From Boswellia sacra (Eukaryota; Streptophyta; Magnoliopsida; Sapindales; Burseraceae), in the NCBI GenBank assembly GCA_013180625.2, contig SNVD02007983.1, forward strand, positions 1 to 64,000: a DNA stretch of 64,000 nucleotides. The letters run 5' to 3'. Every line of letters begins with the position of its first letter. The first letter of the stretch is position 1. Under the pieces are notes generated by a model. The model searched no databases and had not been told where the DNA came from. It saw only the letters and a program-made list of their open reading frames with translations. A program made the translations under genes and the position numbers. This document shows positions 12,824-25,100 of the stretch, piece after piece.

Positions 12824-14140
12824 TGTTAAGACTATGGACCATACAAAAACTCCACATTAGTATGATATTGTCCACTTTGGACCTAAGCCCTCATGGATTT
12901 GCTTTTGAATTTTACCCAAAAGATTATATACTAATGAAGTACATGTCCATACTTATATGCCCATGATTCTCCTCAATGCAGGACTTTGGTTGCACACCCA
13001 ACAATCCTCCCCTCAAGCAAAGGATCATACTATTCTGTATTTTTTTCGGGCCTTCCCTCAAACGATTAACTATCCTTCTGCTCCATCGAGGGACAGCCTA
13101 ACTCGAGAGCTTGCGCTATCGAGTTGGCAAATAAATCCAATCCACGAATCCAATAGTAAGCTTAACTAGGGCCCACCACCTTCGTTTAACACTTCGAAAA
13201 TTTTCACCATGTATTCTCTTGGCTAAGTTTGGGTCTGGGCTCTGATACCACTTGTTTGGACTATGGATCATACAAAACTTCGAAAATTTTCACCATTTAT
13301 TCTCCTGCTAAGTTTGGGTCTGAGCACTGATACCACTTGTTAGGACTATAGATCATACAATACTCCACATTGATATGATATTCTCTACTTTGGGCCTAAG
13401 CCCTAATGGATTTGCTTTTAGATTCTACCCAATAGGCTTCATACCAATTGAGTAAATGTTCATACTTATATGTCAATTATTCTCCCCATGTCTAACTAAT
13501 GTGGGACTTTGGTTACACACCCAACAATCCTCTCCTCAAACAAAGGACCATACTATTCTGTATTTTTTTCAAGCCTTCTCTCAAACGATTGCCTATCCTT
13601 CTACTCCATCGAGGACAACCTACCTCGAGAGCTTGCTCTATCTAGTTGGCAAATAGAGCCCATCTACGGGTCCAATCGTGAGCTTAATTGGGACCCACCA
13701 CCTTTGTTCGACACTATGAGAATTTTCACTACGTATTATCCTAGCTAAGTCTGGGTCTGAGCTCTGATATCAGTTTGTTAGGACGATAGACCACACAAAA
13801 CTCTACATTGGTATGATATTGTCCACTTTGGACCTAAGCCCTCATGGATCTAATCGTGAGTTTAACTGGGGCCCACTAGCTTCGTTCAAAACTTGGAGAA
13901 TTTTCACCACATATTCTTCTAGCTAAGTCTGGGCTTGGGCTCTAATACCACTTGCTAGGACTATGGGCCATACCAAACTCCACATTGGTATGATATTGTC
14001 CACTTTGATTCTAAACCCTTGTGGATTTGCTTTTGGATTCCATCCAAAAGTCTTATACCAATAGAGTACATGTCCATACTTATATGCTCATGATCCTTCT
14101 CATGCATAGCCAATGTGGGACATTGGTTGTACACCCAACA
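12824..14140 (-). mobile_element. Tandem TRIM-like retrotransposon array with five LTRs
   Basis: On the minus strand a roughly 188-bp LTR begins TGTTGGGTGT and ends CCTAACA. Complete copies lie at 12824-13003, 13338-13526 and 13953-14140; truncated copies at 13253-13279 and 13776-13848. Between them are short internals of 250 bp or less. On the minus strand the LTR at 13253 is followed by TGGTATCAGAGCC (13238-13250), the initiator tRNA-Met primer-binding site. Degraded versions lie next to the LTRs at 13338, 13776 and 13953. No coding capacity exists, as expected for TRIMs. Shared LTRs between units suggest unequal recombination. I saw no clean target duplication. Confidence 0.75.
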
Positions 14141-15670
14141 AAATAAACCATTCCTCCAAAATTCATGACTCTCTCTATTTGTTACATTTTTATAGGATTG
14201 AAGTTGTTTTGATATTTGGATGATGCAAGAAAGGGTTTGGATCAAACTATAATCAACAATTAATGAAATGAAATAAGTTTTGAGAAGCGATACGCTTTTT
14301 AAATTTTTATCTCTAATTATGCATCCCAAATAATATAACATTAATTTAGAATTACCACATCATTCATTAAATAATCACATATTCCACTTGACAATTATTT
14401 ATTTATTACCCATCATTTTGGGATACAAAATTTGAGATACAATTTGAAAAAAAAATATTTATAAGCTTTTTACTGATACAAAATTTGAGATAGAATTTCA
14501 AAAAAAAAAATCATTATTAATAAGTTTGTAAACACAATGACGACAATATGCTAACTAATAAAATTTTCTATCTAAGTTTGTAGGTGTTTCATCAAGGAAT
14601 AAAGCATATTAAATGGTGTGATGAAATGGTAATAGTAAGAATTACTGTAACAAATAATAAGATGGGTATTATTATTGTTATAGATTTTTAGGTGCTTGGA
14701 ATTGAAACTAGCTATCACCTTTAACTAAAGCAAACCAATATCACTTTTTTTGGGTGCTTGGAATTAAATAATGGATTATGTGGGTACCAAATTATCTAAC
14801 TACCCCGTCAGAGATTTCACAGGCAGTTTTGTTTTATGCGTTTGAAGAGGAGCAGAAATAGGGTTGAGATAATGTTTTGTTTTGTGGGTGGGCTGAAGCT
14901 TTCATTGATGAAAATGGATCTGAGAAGAATTTTGATTTGATTTAAGTGGCTTATATCCACGCTAACGAATTCCCAACCCATTGATGATGATGATGGTGAT
15001 GAAGATTGACTTTCCTGTGTGTTTTTATTTTCAATTTTTGGTTTCTTTAATTTTAATATCACTAGTTATTATTAATCTATAATTTAAATGCCCTCCTTTG
15101 ATGTAATTAGCTTATTACTTAAAATATCTATGATGCCCTACTTCTGTTTAAATTTTTTTTAACGTTGCGTTACCATTTGAACAGCGTGGGTGGAGCGTGC
15201 TTAGACCATATCCTGAGGTAAATATGTAATTTTGTTTTAATATAATAAAATAAAATAAAAATATGAGTCGCCACAGCAACGATAGCTTGACGTTTTCCAT
15301 TTGTATTGTACCTGCAGCCCTTCCTTTATGGATTCAACAGCATTTTTTTAATATTTTTAATATTTTTTAAAAAAATTAAATTAATACATATTCTTAAATT
15401 GTTTTAATATAAAAATACAAAATTTAGAAAAGGATACATCATTTATCTTCTCCTTACTAGCTACCAAGTTTTACATCAATCATCATCCTTGTCAGGCATC
15501 ATGCAGAGGAGCGAATATGTCCTACATCCGTTGTATTACAGCATGATCAACCAGCGGGCACCACATAGGCACGAAGTAATTGGCTTTAGATGTCATGTTT
15601 AACAAACATTAATTTACATTGAGAATTGATTTGTTAAGTGAGTTGTTAAAATGTCAAACAAATTCCAACT
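14141..15670. other. Non-coding stretch, no gene seen
   Basis: AT-rich DNA. A duplicated motif (GATACAAAATTTGAGATA, about 14421-14500) is the only structure noticed. The minus-strand ORF at 14817-15062 is low-complexity Ser/Lys text without a recognisable family. Confidence 0.55.
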
Positions 15671-15706
15671 TATATATATATATGTGTGTGTGTGCGCGCG
15701 CGCGTG
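15671..15706. repeat. Compound (TA)n(TG)n(CG)n microsatellite
   Basis: Three dinucleotide runs follow one another: TA to about 15682, TG to about 15694, then CG to about 15704. Confidence 0.95.
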
Positions 15707-15772
15707 TAGCGATATTATATAGAGATATAACAAAAAATTTCTTAAGTATACAGAAAATTATCTAAAAAAATA

Positions 15773-15900
15773 GGGATAATTCTAATTTGTCCCCTGAGGT
15801 TAGCCAAAGGTAAGTTAGGATCTCAATTTTCTGAAATCTAAGATTGCTCCTTGAAGTTTTCTTGAAAACGTTGGATTTAATAGAAGTCTACTTGTTAATT
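15773..15900 (+). repeat. MULE-1 left terminal inverted repeat
   Basis: Pairs with 29405-29528 on the opposite strand. Divergence between the arms is substantial, indicating an old insertion. Confidence 0.65.
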
Positions 15901-16897
15901 GTCGACCGTTAGTGGTAGGAAGCAAGTAGACAAAATTGCCATTCTCCTCATGAGAATTAATAATATAATATTGAAACCATGGACAAGTTTATTATATTAA
16001 AATGGTAACAAATTTTGAAGGTATTAGCCTTATTAATTTTAGGCATTTGACCGTAATACCCCTTTATATAAAAGCTGAGTATGAAAGCTGCAACCTAGAG
16101 ATATAATTGTTGACCAGTGTTACATGTTTCGCATTTTCCTCTGTATAAAACACATAATTAACAGCTGATAATAACACAAGCATGCAAACGAATTGAAGAA
16201 AAATTTAATAAAACATTGACCATTCATATTTTGCAACAAACACAACATATTTACATCTCTACATCACAATTGAACCTTCAAACCATAACATTACCCACTG
16301 TTAATTTATGTAATCCAAAATAACAGAATGATGCTTCTCCACAATATCCAAAAAAAAAAAAAAACCAAAAATATCTCATCTAACAATATTCATTTTCATG
16401 CATTACAAGAATGTAAGCAATATGAATACTACAAAAAGCCATAGTTTGAGAAGCCAAGAAACTCATAGAACTACATATAGGCCAAGAAACATATTAATAG
16501 AGAAGTTTTGTTCAAACTCAAATCATCACATTATACTTGATTATGACTTGGTTGAGTGTTTGGTTCAAGTTGGCTTGATATGTTGTCAGTAACACTTGGT
16601 TCCCTTGTTTGCCCACTCTGCCCTCAGTAGTGACTGGAACTTCCCTACAAAAAGTAATGTAAACTATTATTATTATTAGCTTGCAGAGAACTAATTTTGA
16701 GGTTAAATTGTGTAGTGGTTTTACCTGGTTGACAATGACATTTGCTCCACTTGTTTCTTCTAGTCCTGAATAAGGATCACCCAAACCCTGCCAAACAAGA
16801 AAAAAAATATGTAAGTAATGTTAGTTGTAGTTATAAATGAATTTGCTATGTAAAATGGTACTTACCTTTGCCCTTAGTACCCTTACATTAGAAGGGA
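15901..16897. other. MULE-1 internal non-coding DNA
   Basis: Lies between the left terminal repeat and the end of the transposase relic. AT-rich, with a poly-A run at 16351. No gene is supported; the small ORFs at 16398-16784 have no recognisable domain. Confidence 0.5.
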
Positions 16898-19800
16898 TTA
16901 GCCTACACGTCCTTCTATTATGACCATCTTCATTGCAAAAACTACAATGCAACATAAAAGATCTCCTATGCCTGACAACTGACTCATGTGGCTCTCTCCT
17001 TCTGACTTTTCTTGGCCTACCAGTTTTTTAACTCTCTTAGGAGGGAAAATTTTAGGACAATTGCCTCTTGGCCAGTTACTTTGATCAGGCAAAGGATGGA
17101 TCATTCCAACATAAGTTTTTCTATAAGATTCAATTGTCAGCAATGGATGGACATAGTCTTCTACAGTTAGCCTTGTATAGCATATGACACCCATTGCATG
17201 CTTGCATGGAATGCCAGAAAGCTGCCAGTTTCCACAATCACACATGAACCCATTCAGATTCACTACATCAGTCCTTAGACCATCCAATACCTCATATTCA
17301 CCATCGCCATTGTGGATAAGTCTTAGCTGCCTCCCCTTATCCATTAAAGTGGTCATCTCACTCTTAATTCTGGGAGGCACTTTAGACGTCAGTGATGCTC
17401 CCAAAATTGTTTTCTTCTGTAGCTTTCTCATCATCTTCCTCCTAATGTGATTTATCACTATTGTGACTGGCTTGAACCTCCACTCACCCAGCCAATTGTT
17501 CCAACTTTCAGTGAAGTTGTTTGTAACGTGGTCTGACTTTGAAGATGTATCAAGAGCCTACTTGCACCAAACTGAGGGATCAATATCAATTAGCCATTAG
17601 TATGCTGTAGTGCTTCGGACCCTTATTTTCTCCAGTGCTCTCAATTAATCAGTTTTTTTTGCAGCCCTAGAAGTTTCCCAAAAGAGATCATCCATTTTTA
17701 GACTTGCAAATCTAGACTTGAAGTTGGAATGGATATGTCTAGCACACCTTCTAAAAATTGCATTGGGCCAATGTTTCTGTAGAGCATTCATTAATCTCTT
17801 TTGCCTATCACTCATGATATTGATAGGCCTACGATGTGCCACCCTAATATAGTTGAATAGCCTTTCTATAAACCAGCACCAAGAATCTTCCCTTTCTGCT
17901 TGACAAATAGAAACTGCTAATGGGAAAATACCACCATTTGCATCAAGGGTACTGGCAGTCAGGAGCAGACCACCATAGGGACCTTTTAAGTGGCACCCAT
18001 CCAACCCTATGAATGGCCTACAACCATTAATAAAACCATCTCGCATTGCAGGGAAGCTCATGAAAAATATGTAAAACCTACATTGATTAATCCCATTCTC
18101 ATTTCTGGTTAGTTTTCACCACCACCAAACTGCCAGGGTATCTTGAGTAGATATTGGCTGCAAACTTCGGTAACAAGTCATAGGTTTCCTCGTGATTCTC
18201 CCCAATTCTTTTTAGAGCTATCTTTTTTGCATGGTAAAGTGTGTGTTTCTTAGCATGGAAACTCCATTTAGATTTGGGAAAAATACCAATGTCCTTTACT
18301 TTAATGTTGGGATTTGCCCTCACCATGTCCTCAATCTTCCCTGCTAGCCATTTAGGAGTTGTAGTTCCATTCTTCCAAACCTGTCGGCAATCATGGATGT
18401 TCCTATAAGTCTTCACTTTGAATGTCTTCACTGATTTGGACATAAATGAAGCATGGATTCTCTAAGGGCAGCCTTCAGCAGTGCACGTGGCAGTTACTGT
18501 ATTAGCATCTTTCTTCACAAACTTTATTTGAATCCGTTTCAGTACACTATAATCTCTCAACACTCCTCTAAAATGATTTGCATCCTCAAACAGGTCACCA
18601 ACTGTAAAATCAAATGGTTTATTCGTGTTTTCCTTAAACCTATTTTTCCTAAACTCTCTATTCAGTCCAGTAGCTGGTCCATCCTTTTCACTTGACCCAC
18701 TTCCCATATAGTCATCATCAGTTGAGCGATAGTCTGAGATCATGTCTAGGCTTGGTACCGGGGCGAGGCGGGTACGGGGCGGCAAGTATCCAGCCCCGCC
18801 CCATCTCTTTTTTTTCTGCCCCGCCCCGCCCGAAAAAAAAAGAGCCAGATTCATACCCGCCCCGCCCCGCCCCGCAAAATTTCATTTACACCCCATAATA
18901 TTTATATGTTTCAATCTCATCACCCACAATATTTCTTTTAAGTCCATCCATAATTTCATACAATATCATCAACATGCTTACGTCACGGCCAAAAATAAAA
19001 AAATAAAAAAATAAAAAACAAATATATTATGAAAGTTCCTATATATTAAAATTTAACAAAATAACCCCCTGAAATTATCTCTAAGTCCTTATATTTTGAA
19101 TTTTTTCATTTATACCCTTAACTGTGCGGGGCGGGGCGGGTCCAACGGGTCTAGAGGCAAGACCCGACCCCGGACCCGCCCCAAACGGGGCAGACTCTAT
19201 GCAGCCCCGTACCCACCCCTTACAGTGATCCGGGGCGAGTCTAGACTCGCCCCGTTGGACCGGGTCCGGCTGGATCAGTGGTGGGGCCGGAGCAAATGCC
19301 CAAACCTAATCATGTCAGCCTCACTGCAATCAGAGTTATCCTTATTGGCATCTTTCTTACTTCCTTGTGCAAGTTGTCTCCCATCATATTGTGATGAATC
19401 ATCTCCTGAGTCAAAGTCATTCACATCATCTTTATCTCCACTGCCCATTATGTCATTTTCTTGCATTAGAGAAGCAATATCAACCATAGGTATTATTGGT
19501 ACTGTTCTATTCGCAGGTTTCTCAGCTCGAATTTGCACATGTTGTTCACCTTTATTTTGTAGATGTTCAGAACCATGTGGCATCAAACCAACTGGCATTA
19601 GTTCCATCCTCATACGAATAGAGTCAAATCCCATATCTTCACATTCATTGAAAATTCTCATCATCTCCAAATCATTGCCAATGACTAGACTCGTTGGTTC
19701 CCATGGCACAAGAGCTTCAATTATGTAGTTCTCATTGCTCGCCAATGGCATTCCATAAGCTTTTAACCTGGCCTCTTCTAACAACCTTCTCCTTGTCCAG

Positions 19801-19901
19801 AGAAAAGGATCCACTCCATGCAACTCATGATCTTGCCCAAACCTGTGAAAGATGGTGAATCCAAATACACTGTATAAATACAAACTAAAAAATTTTAGCA
19901 T
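16898..19901 (-). pseudogene. MuDR-type MULE transposase, broken
   Basis: Pieces of one plant MULE transposase lie in order on the minus strand. The N-terminal part is 19901-19317, with an acidic/Asp-rich segment. The MuDR-type DNA-binding region (DLFEDANHFRGVLRDYSV) follows at about 18600. The segment with KTYRNIHDCRQVWKN is at 18443-18099. The DDE core is at 18061-17645, with FIGLDGCHLKGPYGG for the first Asp and IMSDRQK for the second. The Glu motif (NNFTESWNNW) is near 17510. The SWIM zinc finger (CDCGNWQLSGIPCKHAMG) is near 17240. A 562-bp hAT element splits the gene at 18747-19308, and stop codons fall near 17520-17640 and between the blocks. It cannot make an intact transposase. Confidence 0.85.
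18747..19308. mobile_element. hAT-type non-autonomous element inserted in the MULE-1 transposase gene
   Basis: Perfect 8-bp target duplication ATCATGTC (18739-18746 and 19309-19316). The ends read TAGGCTTGG and CCAAACCTA, a short imperfect terminal inverted repeat. Subterminal regions are packed with GGGGCGGGGC-type motifs on both sides, in opposite orientation (about 18765-18875 and 19120-19265). The centre is AT-rich. An 8-bp duplication and GC-rich subterminal repeats are typical of hAT MITEs. The apparent ORFs across it are artefacts of the GC-rich repeats. Confidence 0.9.
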
Positions 19902-21236
19902 GCATGATTTATCACATCAATCGTTAAGAACATGGATTCATTGCAAAATACATCATTTTTTTTTACATTCATGCGACCATAATTTCATCTATGGCCTGCG
20001 ACTTTCATTACCAAGTGGCATAAAGTTCACATGGATTTCTATCAATCATGGAATATAAGTTCATGTTTCTACATTCATACAATCATATTTTTATCCATAA
20101 CCTGCGATTTTCATTGCTAAAGCATAATGCTCATATCTTTTTCAATCAATCATCGAATGAAGTATTGGAAAGTTAATTTCAAAACTCTGGATTCCTGGAA
20201 CTTTTTGTTACGCGTACAGAAGAAAAATGTTCTTGAGCCAAATTCCATTTCTTGAGCTCCATGAAGTTTACATGAAATGCATGCAACTTTTGAAGACAAA
20301 GAAATTTTTAATATTTCTTGCATGAAGGCTTAAGCATTAAAATATTTTATTCTTAGCCATGTAACATATCTTGAGCCAGTTGCATCCTTGGGCCATATAT
20401 TTCTTTTTGTTTTCATTTTAATCTACCATTGTGTTGTAGTGGTGTATGTCCACCATAATGGCTATTTAAATAGCCATATAATTGAGCTCCATGATGTTTA
20501 CTTGAAATGCATGCAACTTTAAAGGCAAAGAATTTTTTTAATATTTCTTGCATGAAGATTTAGGCATTAAAATATTTTATTCTCGGCCATGTAACATATC
20601 TTTGGCCAATCGCCTTATTGAGCCATGTATTTCTTTTTGTTTTATTTTGATCTACCATTGTGTTCAGGTGGTATATGTCCACCATAATGGCTTTTTAAAT
20701 AGCCATGTAACTTATGTTACGAGAGACATGAGTTAAGCTCCCATATATGCAATGTAGAAACCATTCTTTCTTACTCAAATTGATCACTTCTCTTCCGCTC
20801 TAAACCCATCATGAAGTTCATGTTTCTACATTCAAACAACCATACTTTCATCCACTGCCTGCCATTTTCAATCAATCATTGACAAGTTTATGTTTTTACA
20901 TTCAAGCAACCATTTTTTTCTTTCATAGCACTGCATTTTTCATTACTAGATCATAAGTTCACATCTTTTTTAATCAATCATTGACAATTTCATGTTTTTA
21001 CATTCAAGCAACCATTTATTTTTCATTCATAGCACTGCATTTTTCATTACAAGATCATAAAGTTCACATCTTTTTCAATCGATCATTGACAAGTTCATGT
21101 TTTTACAATCATGCAACCATCTTTCATTCACGGCATTGCGTTTTTCATTACTCAAGCACAAAGTTAACATCTTTATCAATCAATCATTTACATCTTTTTC
21201 AATCATTCACTCAAAAGGTCCAACTTAAACAATAAC
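19902..21236. repeat. Imperfect AT-rich repeats inside MULE-1
   Basis: A block of about 225 bp occurs twice in direct orientation (about 20236-20465 and 20478-20706). It holds GAGCTCCATGA.GTTTAC, ATGCATGCAACTTT and GTGGT.TATGTCCACCATAA. From about 19930 and again from 20810 to 21230, a unit of roughly 100 bp recurs with GTTCATGTTTTTACATTCA and GCAACCAT. No coding sequence is seen. It may be the 5' region of the MULE-1 transposase gene, or material captured by it. Confidence 0.7.
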
Positions 21237-21421
21237 TGTAACGACCCATCCCCCGCCCGATCTCTCCCAGGCGCACACGGGCCCCCTGCCAAGCCACCGG
21301 ACCACAGGTACATGGTCTCACACTCTAAGGTATTGTCCGCTCTGGGCCCACTGGCCTGCACAGTTTTGTCCACTGGGTATAGTGCGCCTGGGAGAGATCG
21401 GGCGGGGGATAGGTCGTTACA
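21237..21421. mobile_element. 185-bp element with 40-bp inverted ends, TG..CA termini and 5-bp target duplication
   Basis: It starts TGTAACGACC and ends GGTCGTTACA. About 40 bp at each end are inverted copies (CGCCCGATCTCTCCCAGGCG pairs with the other end). The flanks are a 5-bp direct repeat ATAAC (21232-21236 and 21422-21426). TG..CA ends with a 5-bp duplication indicate an LTR-type integration, so this is probably a solo LTR of a TRIM-like element with unusually palindromic ends. The centre carries TATTGTCCGCTCTGGGCC, resembling a motif in the TRIM array LTRs near 12870. Confidence 0.7.
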
Positions 21422-21746
21422 ATAACAGATTTTTTCTTCAAAATCAAACAATAAACTCAGAAGAACAATCATAGATGCATCGATAAAAAGAGGCACAACA
21501 CTTAACATATACTGTTCATATTCATTCAAAAATGCAAAAACACAAAATAAGTAAATAAAAAACAAAACAAAACGAACCTCATTTTGTCACGCTTTGGCAC
21601 ACTCAATGCTCCTTTTCATTCTTCCTTGTGCAATGTTATCTCTTCTTTGCGTTTGTAATTGAGTTTAAGTGGAAGCTTGTGAGTCGGTGAAGGTGTTTGT
21701 TCACGGGAATATGGATTTTGTTTGCAGAGAACACAAACTTTACCTA

Positions 21747-21812
21747 TGGTTAATGCGCGCACATGCACGCACGCGCGCACGCACACACAGATATATATAT
21801 ATATATATATAT
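21747..21812. repeat. Compound microsatellite ending in (TA)n at the left viral junction
   Basis: GC/AC-rich dinucleotide runs (21749-21789) lead into TA repeats (21791-21812). The caulimovirid sequence begins directly at 21813. Confidence 0.9.
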
Positions 21813-22155
21813 AAACAACTAGGCTCAGAGTACAAGCTCTGATTCTATTACTAGAGAAAGAGATTACACAAGGGATAGACACACGAGAGACTCGGCTAGT
21901 ATTCCGTGTCCCAATACAAAGCCCAAGTATCCTTTATATAGGCCAAGCCAGGATACTATGCTAGGATGCTTCCTTATCTCTAAGGAATCTCCTTTACACG
22001 TATACACTACTTTACAACTCACACCTTATCATTATCATCATAACACTGGACACCTCACTATATGACTCACACATAAAGACAATACAACATCATTACACTA
22101 GCATGACTCAACTTATGCTTTATTGCTTTATGTCACATCAAGTCACATCATGTCT
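21813..22155 (-). repeat. Viral promoter/intergenic region, 3' copy
   Basis: 343 bp, identical by eye to 28318-28660. On the minus strand it starts AGACATGATGTGACTTGATG, has a TATA box (TATATAAAG, 21940-21932), and ends GCCTAGTTGTTT. It lies 42 bp beyond the ORF2 stop and would supply the 3' end of a terminally redundant transcript. Confidence 0.9.
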
Positions 22156-22197
22156 ATTCACCATTGCTTCAGCTGACGGGTCCACTTTGCTTCCGCT

Positions 22198-25100
22198 TTA
22201 ATCTTCATCATTGTCGAAGAAGAAGTCGTCCTGCCATGGAACTTGATTGATTGGTGGAAGTTGTGGATCAACTGGTTCGTTAGGCAGCTGTGGCTGTGGC
22301 CAATCTTCCCATCCTTCATCGAGATCTTCCCAAGGTGGTGAAGGATTCTGAATCTCATTGGCTCTTCCTTGCTTGCGAAGCCATTCATGGTAATCATGCC
22401 GATATTCTTGAATCGACTCATCTTCAGAACTGTCATTTACGAGCTCTAGACTTTTAATCCTTTCTTTATAGAAGAGATCTGGTGAATTGAGGACATTGTC
22501 TGAAACAGGACTGTGAGTACAGTATAACAACGGCATTTGATAGACTTCTGCCAATCTCTTTCTTGCGTGCAGACATCCTTCCCAACACGTCTGGATATCA
22601 TCACTCATATGATCATGGATAATTGGCTCAATAAATGGTTCTCTTGTTCTTCCCCATATATCGCTTAACTGAAAAATTACTATCATCTTGTGGATAATTT
22701 GAAATCCACCTTTGAGCGTAAGCGTTAAGAGATCTTCAAAGATTGGAGAGAACATCCGATCAAACCATCGATTAGGGTTATACCTTCTGCTCCTGTGAAT
22801 TAATACAGGATCAAATACCATCGCTATTGGATATAGGTTGAACAATAGCCAATAGGAATAGTATCCTAGAGGAGAAGCTTCAGGTATGACTGAATGACCC
22901 CAATTTGTGTCTTCATCATGGACCACATGAAAATTTGGAGAGATCTGGTAGACCGTCTCAAAAATTTGATCTGGATTTGGTGAAGGAGAAAGCAATTGAA
23001 ATCTCCTTTCTTCTGTGCTAGGACTCATCATGCATTGATATAAAAGATCCCATGTTCTTCCAAAAGTTTTGTCTGATGTTTCTGGATAGTCACGTGCATA
23101 AAACACCCGATCTTCAATATCTGTTTTGATTTCTGGAGGCAAAAGAGAACAGAATGATGGAAGATCATAAAGGAATTCTGTTCCTTTCATTTTTGTTAGA
23201 CCTGGTGGTTCCATTATTGTTTTGCCTTTGTAATCTTCAAGAGTTTGAGGAAGTTTTCGCCTTCTGAGACCTTCCTGTCTTCTTTCAAAGGCATCCTGAC
23301 CCAGCATGTATGGCTTAGAGGAACTGGAAGCCATTGTTATAACTTGAATAGGTCTAGGAATTGGTCTGGACAGAAAATCTGCTAACACGTTTGATTCACC
23401 TTTGATGTAGCGAACTTTGAACTTGAATCTCGAAAGAGACTCTGACCATCTAGCGAGTTGAGGATCTGGAATCTCGCCTTCTCTTCTTCTAAGCAATCCC
23501 TCGAAATATTTGTAGTCTGTTTCAACCACAAATTCCTCAAGAGAGAGATGAAATTGAAATTTTTTGATAGCGTTGATGACCGCTAACACTTCTTTCTTGG
23601 ATGAAGGATAGTGTTGTTGAGAGTCTGAGAACTGCCCGGATTTATATGCACAAATTCTTCTGTAGCTCCCTTCTTGTTCAAGTAGCACTGCTCCCCAAAA
23701 TTTGTCACTTGCGTCAGTCTGAAGGATGAGTTGTCCCGTGTCAGGAATCTTTAAAGGAGGAAGAGACCTGCATTTTTCTTTCAAATCAATTACAGCTTGT
23801 GTCGCTTCGTCAGACCAGGCTGCTGCTTTCTTCCTTATATGCCTTGAGATTTTGCTAGTGTATCTGGACAAATTCTTTATATAATCTCCTGCATAATTGA
23901 CGATTCCCAAGAATTGTTGAATCATCTTTCTGCTTGTCAACTTGTCAGGGAACAAGAATATCTTTTCAGCAATATGTGGCATTGGCTTTGTGTAGCCATC
24001 CTTGATATGTAATCCAAGGAAATCTACTTCTGGGATTCCAATGAACATCTTTCTTTCGGATAAGACCAAGCCATGCTCAAAAGTTAAACTCTTGAACTGT
24101 TTAAGATGCTGGACATGATCTTCGTCATTATTGCTGAAGATAAGGACATCATCAATGTATACAAGACAAAAGTTAATTATGTCTTTGTACACGTCATCCA
24201 TTCTGTGCTGATATTCTGAAGGAGCATTCTTGAGACCAAAGGGCATCACGTTCCACTCATAGTGACCATGTGGCACAATGAAAGCTGTTTTGTAGCGATC
24301 TTCTTTTCTGACTCCCACCTGCCAAAATCCTGACTTCATATCAAACTTTGAGTAGATCTTTGACTTAGCCATTCTCTTTAAGAGACAAATCTTTCTTGGA
24401 ACAGGATATCGAATATCTCGCAAACAGTCATTGAGCTTTCTGTAATCAATACAGAATCTTTTCTTTCCACGAACACGCTCAGCTCTGTTGTTGACGTAGA
24501 AAGCTTGACTTGCCCATTCAGATTTTGAAGGACTGATGAGATTTATTTTGAGAAGTTCAGAGATTTCTTCTCTGCAAAGATCTTCATCATGTGGTAATCC
24601 TGGATGTGAAGCTGTTTGATGTGGCATCTCCCAATTGTCTTTGTAAGGGAGAGAAACAAAATATTGTTCTCGAGACCAGAACTTGTTTGGAACATCTCCA
24701 CAGCATTCTAGAAGTTCTTTGTGCTCTGTTTCAAACTTTGGAGCAAGAGATTTGACATTTTCACCCCTCCTGGAGATGGAGAATTTCTCTATCCACGGTA
24801 AAAGACAAGAACGAGAGTTCTGAGTAACAGGATCAAGCATAGTGAATGCAAATCCTTCAGGATGAAAAGTGAATGGAGAGAGAATACTTAGGAAATCCAT
24901 CCCAAGCAATAGATCTTCGCCTGACTGATCAAACGCAAAAAAGCTATGCCGTTTATGAAATGGCAATAGATTAATAGCTCTAGTGCATTTGCTGCTTTGA
25001 AACAAATCTCCACTAGCGGCTGAAAATCTGACTGCTGTAGGAATAAATAGAGACTTTGGAAGACAGTTGCTATGGATTATAGAGGAAACTGCTCCAGTAT

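Noticed and set aside
12775..14341. ORFs over the TRIM array
   Set aside because: They are translations of LTR sequence that recur in each copy with different frame breaks.
18692..19728. Plus-strand ORFs over the hAT MITE and the MULE-1 transposase relic
   Set aside because: They read the antisense of the transposase and of GC-rich subterminal repeats; no domain is encoded on the plus strand.
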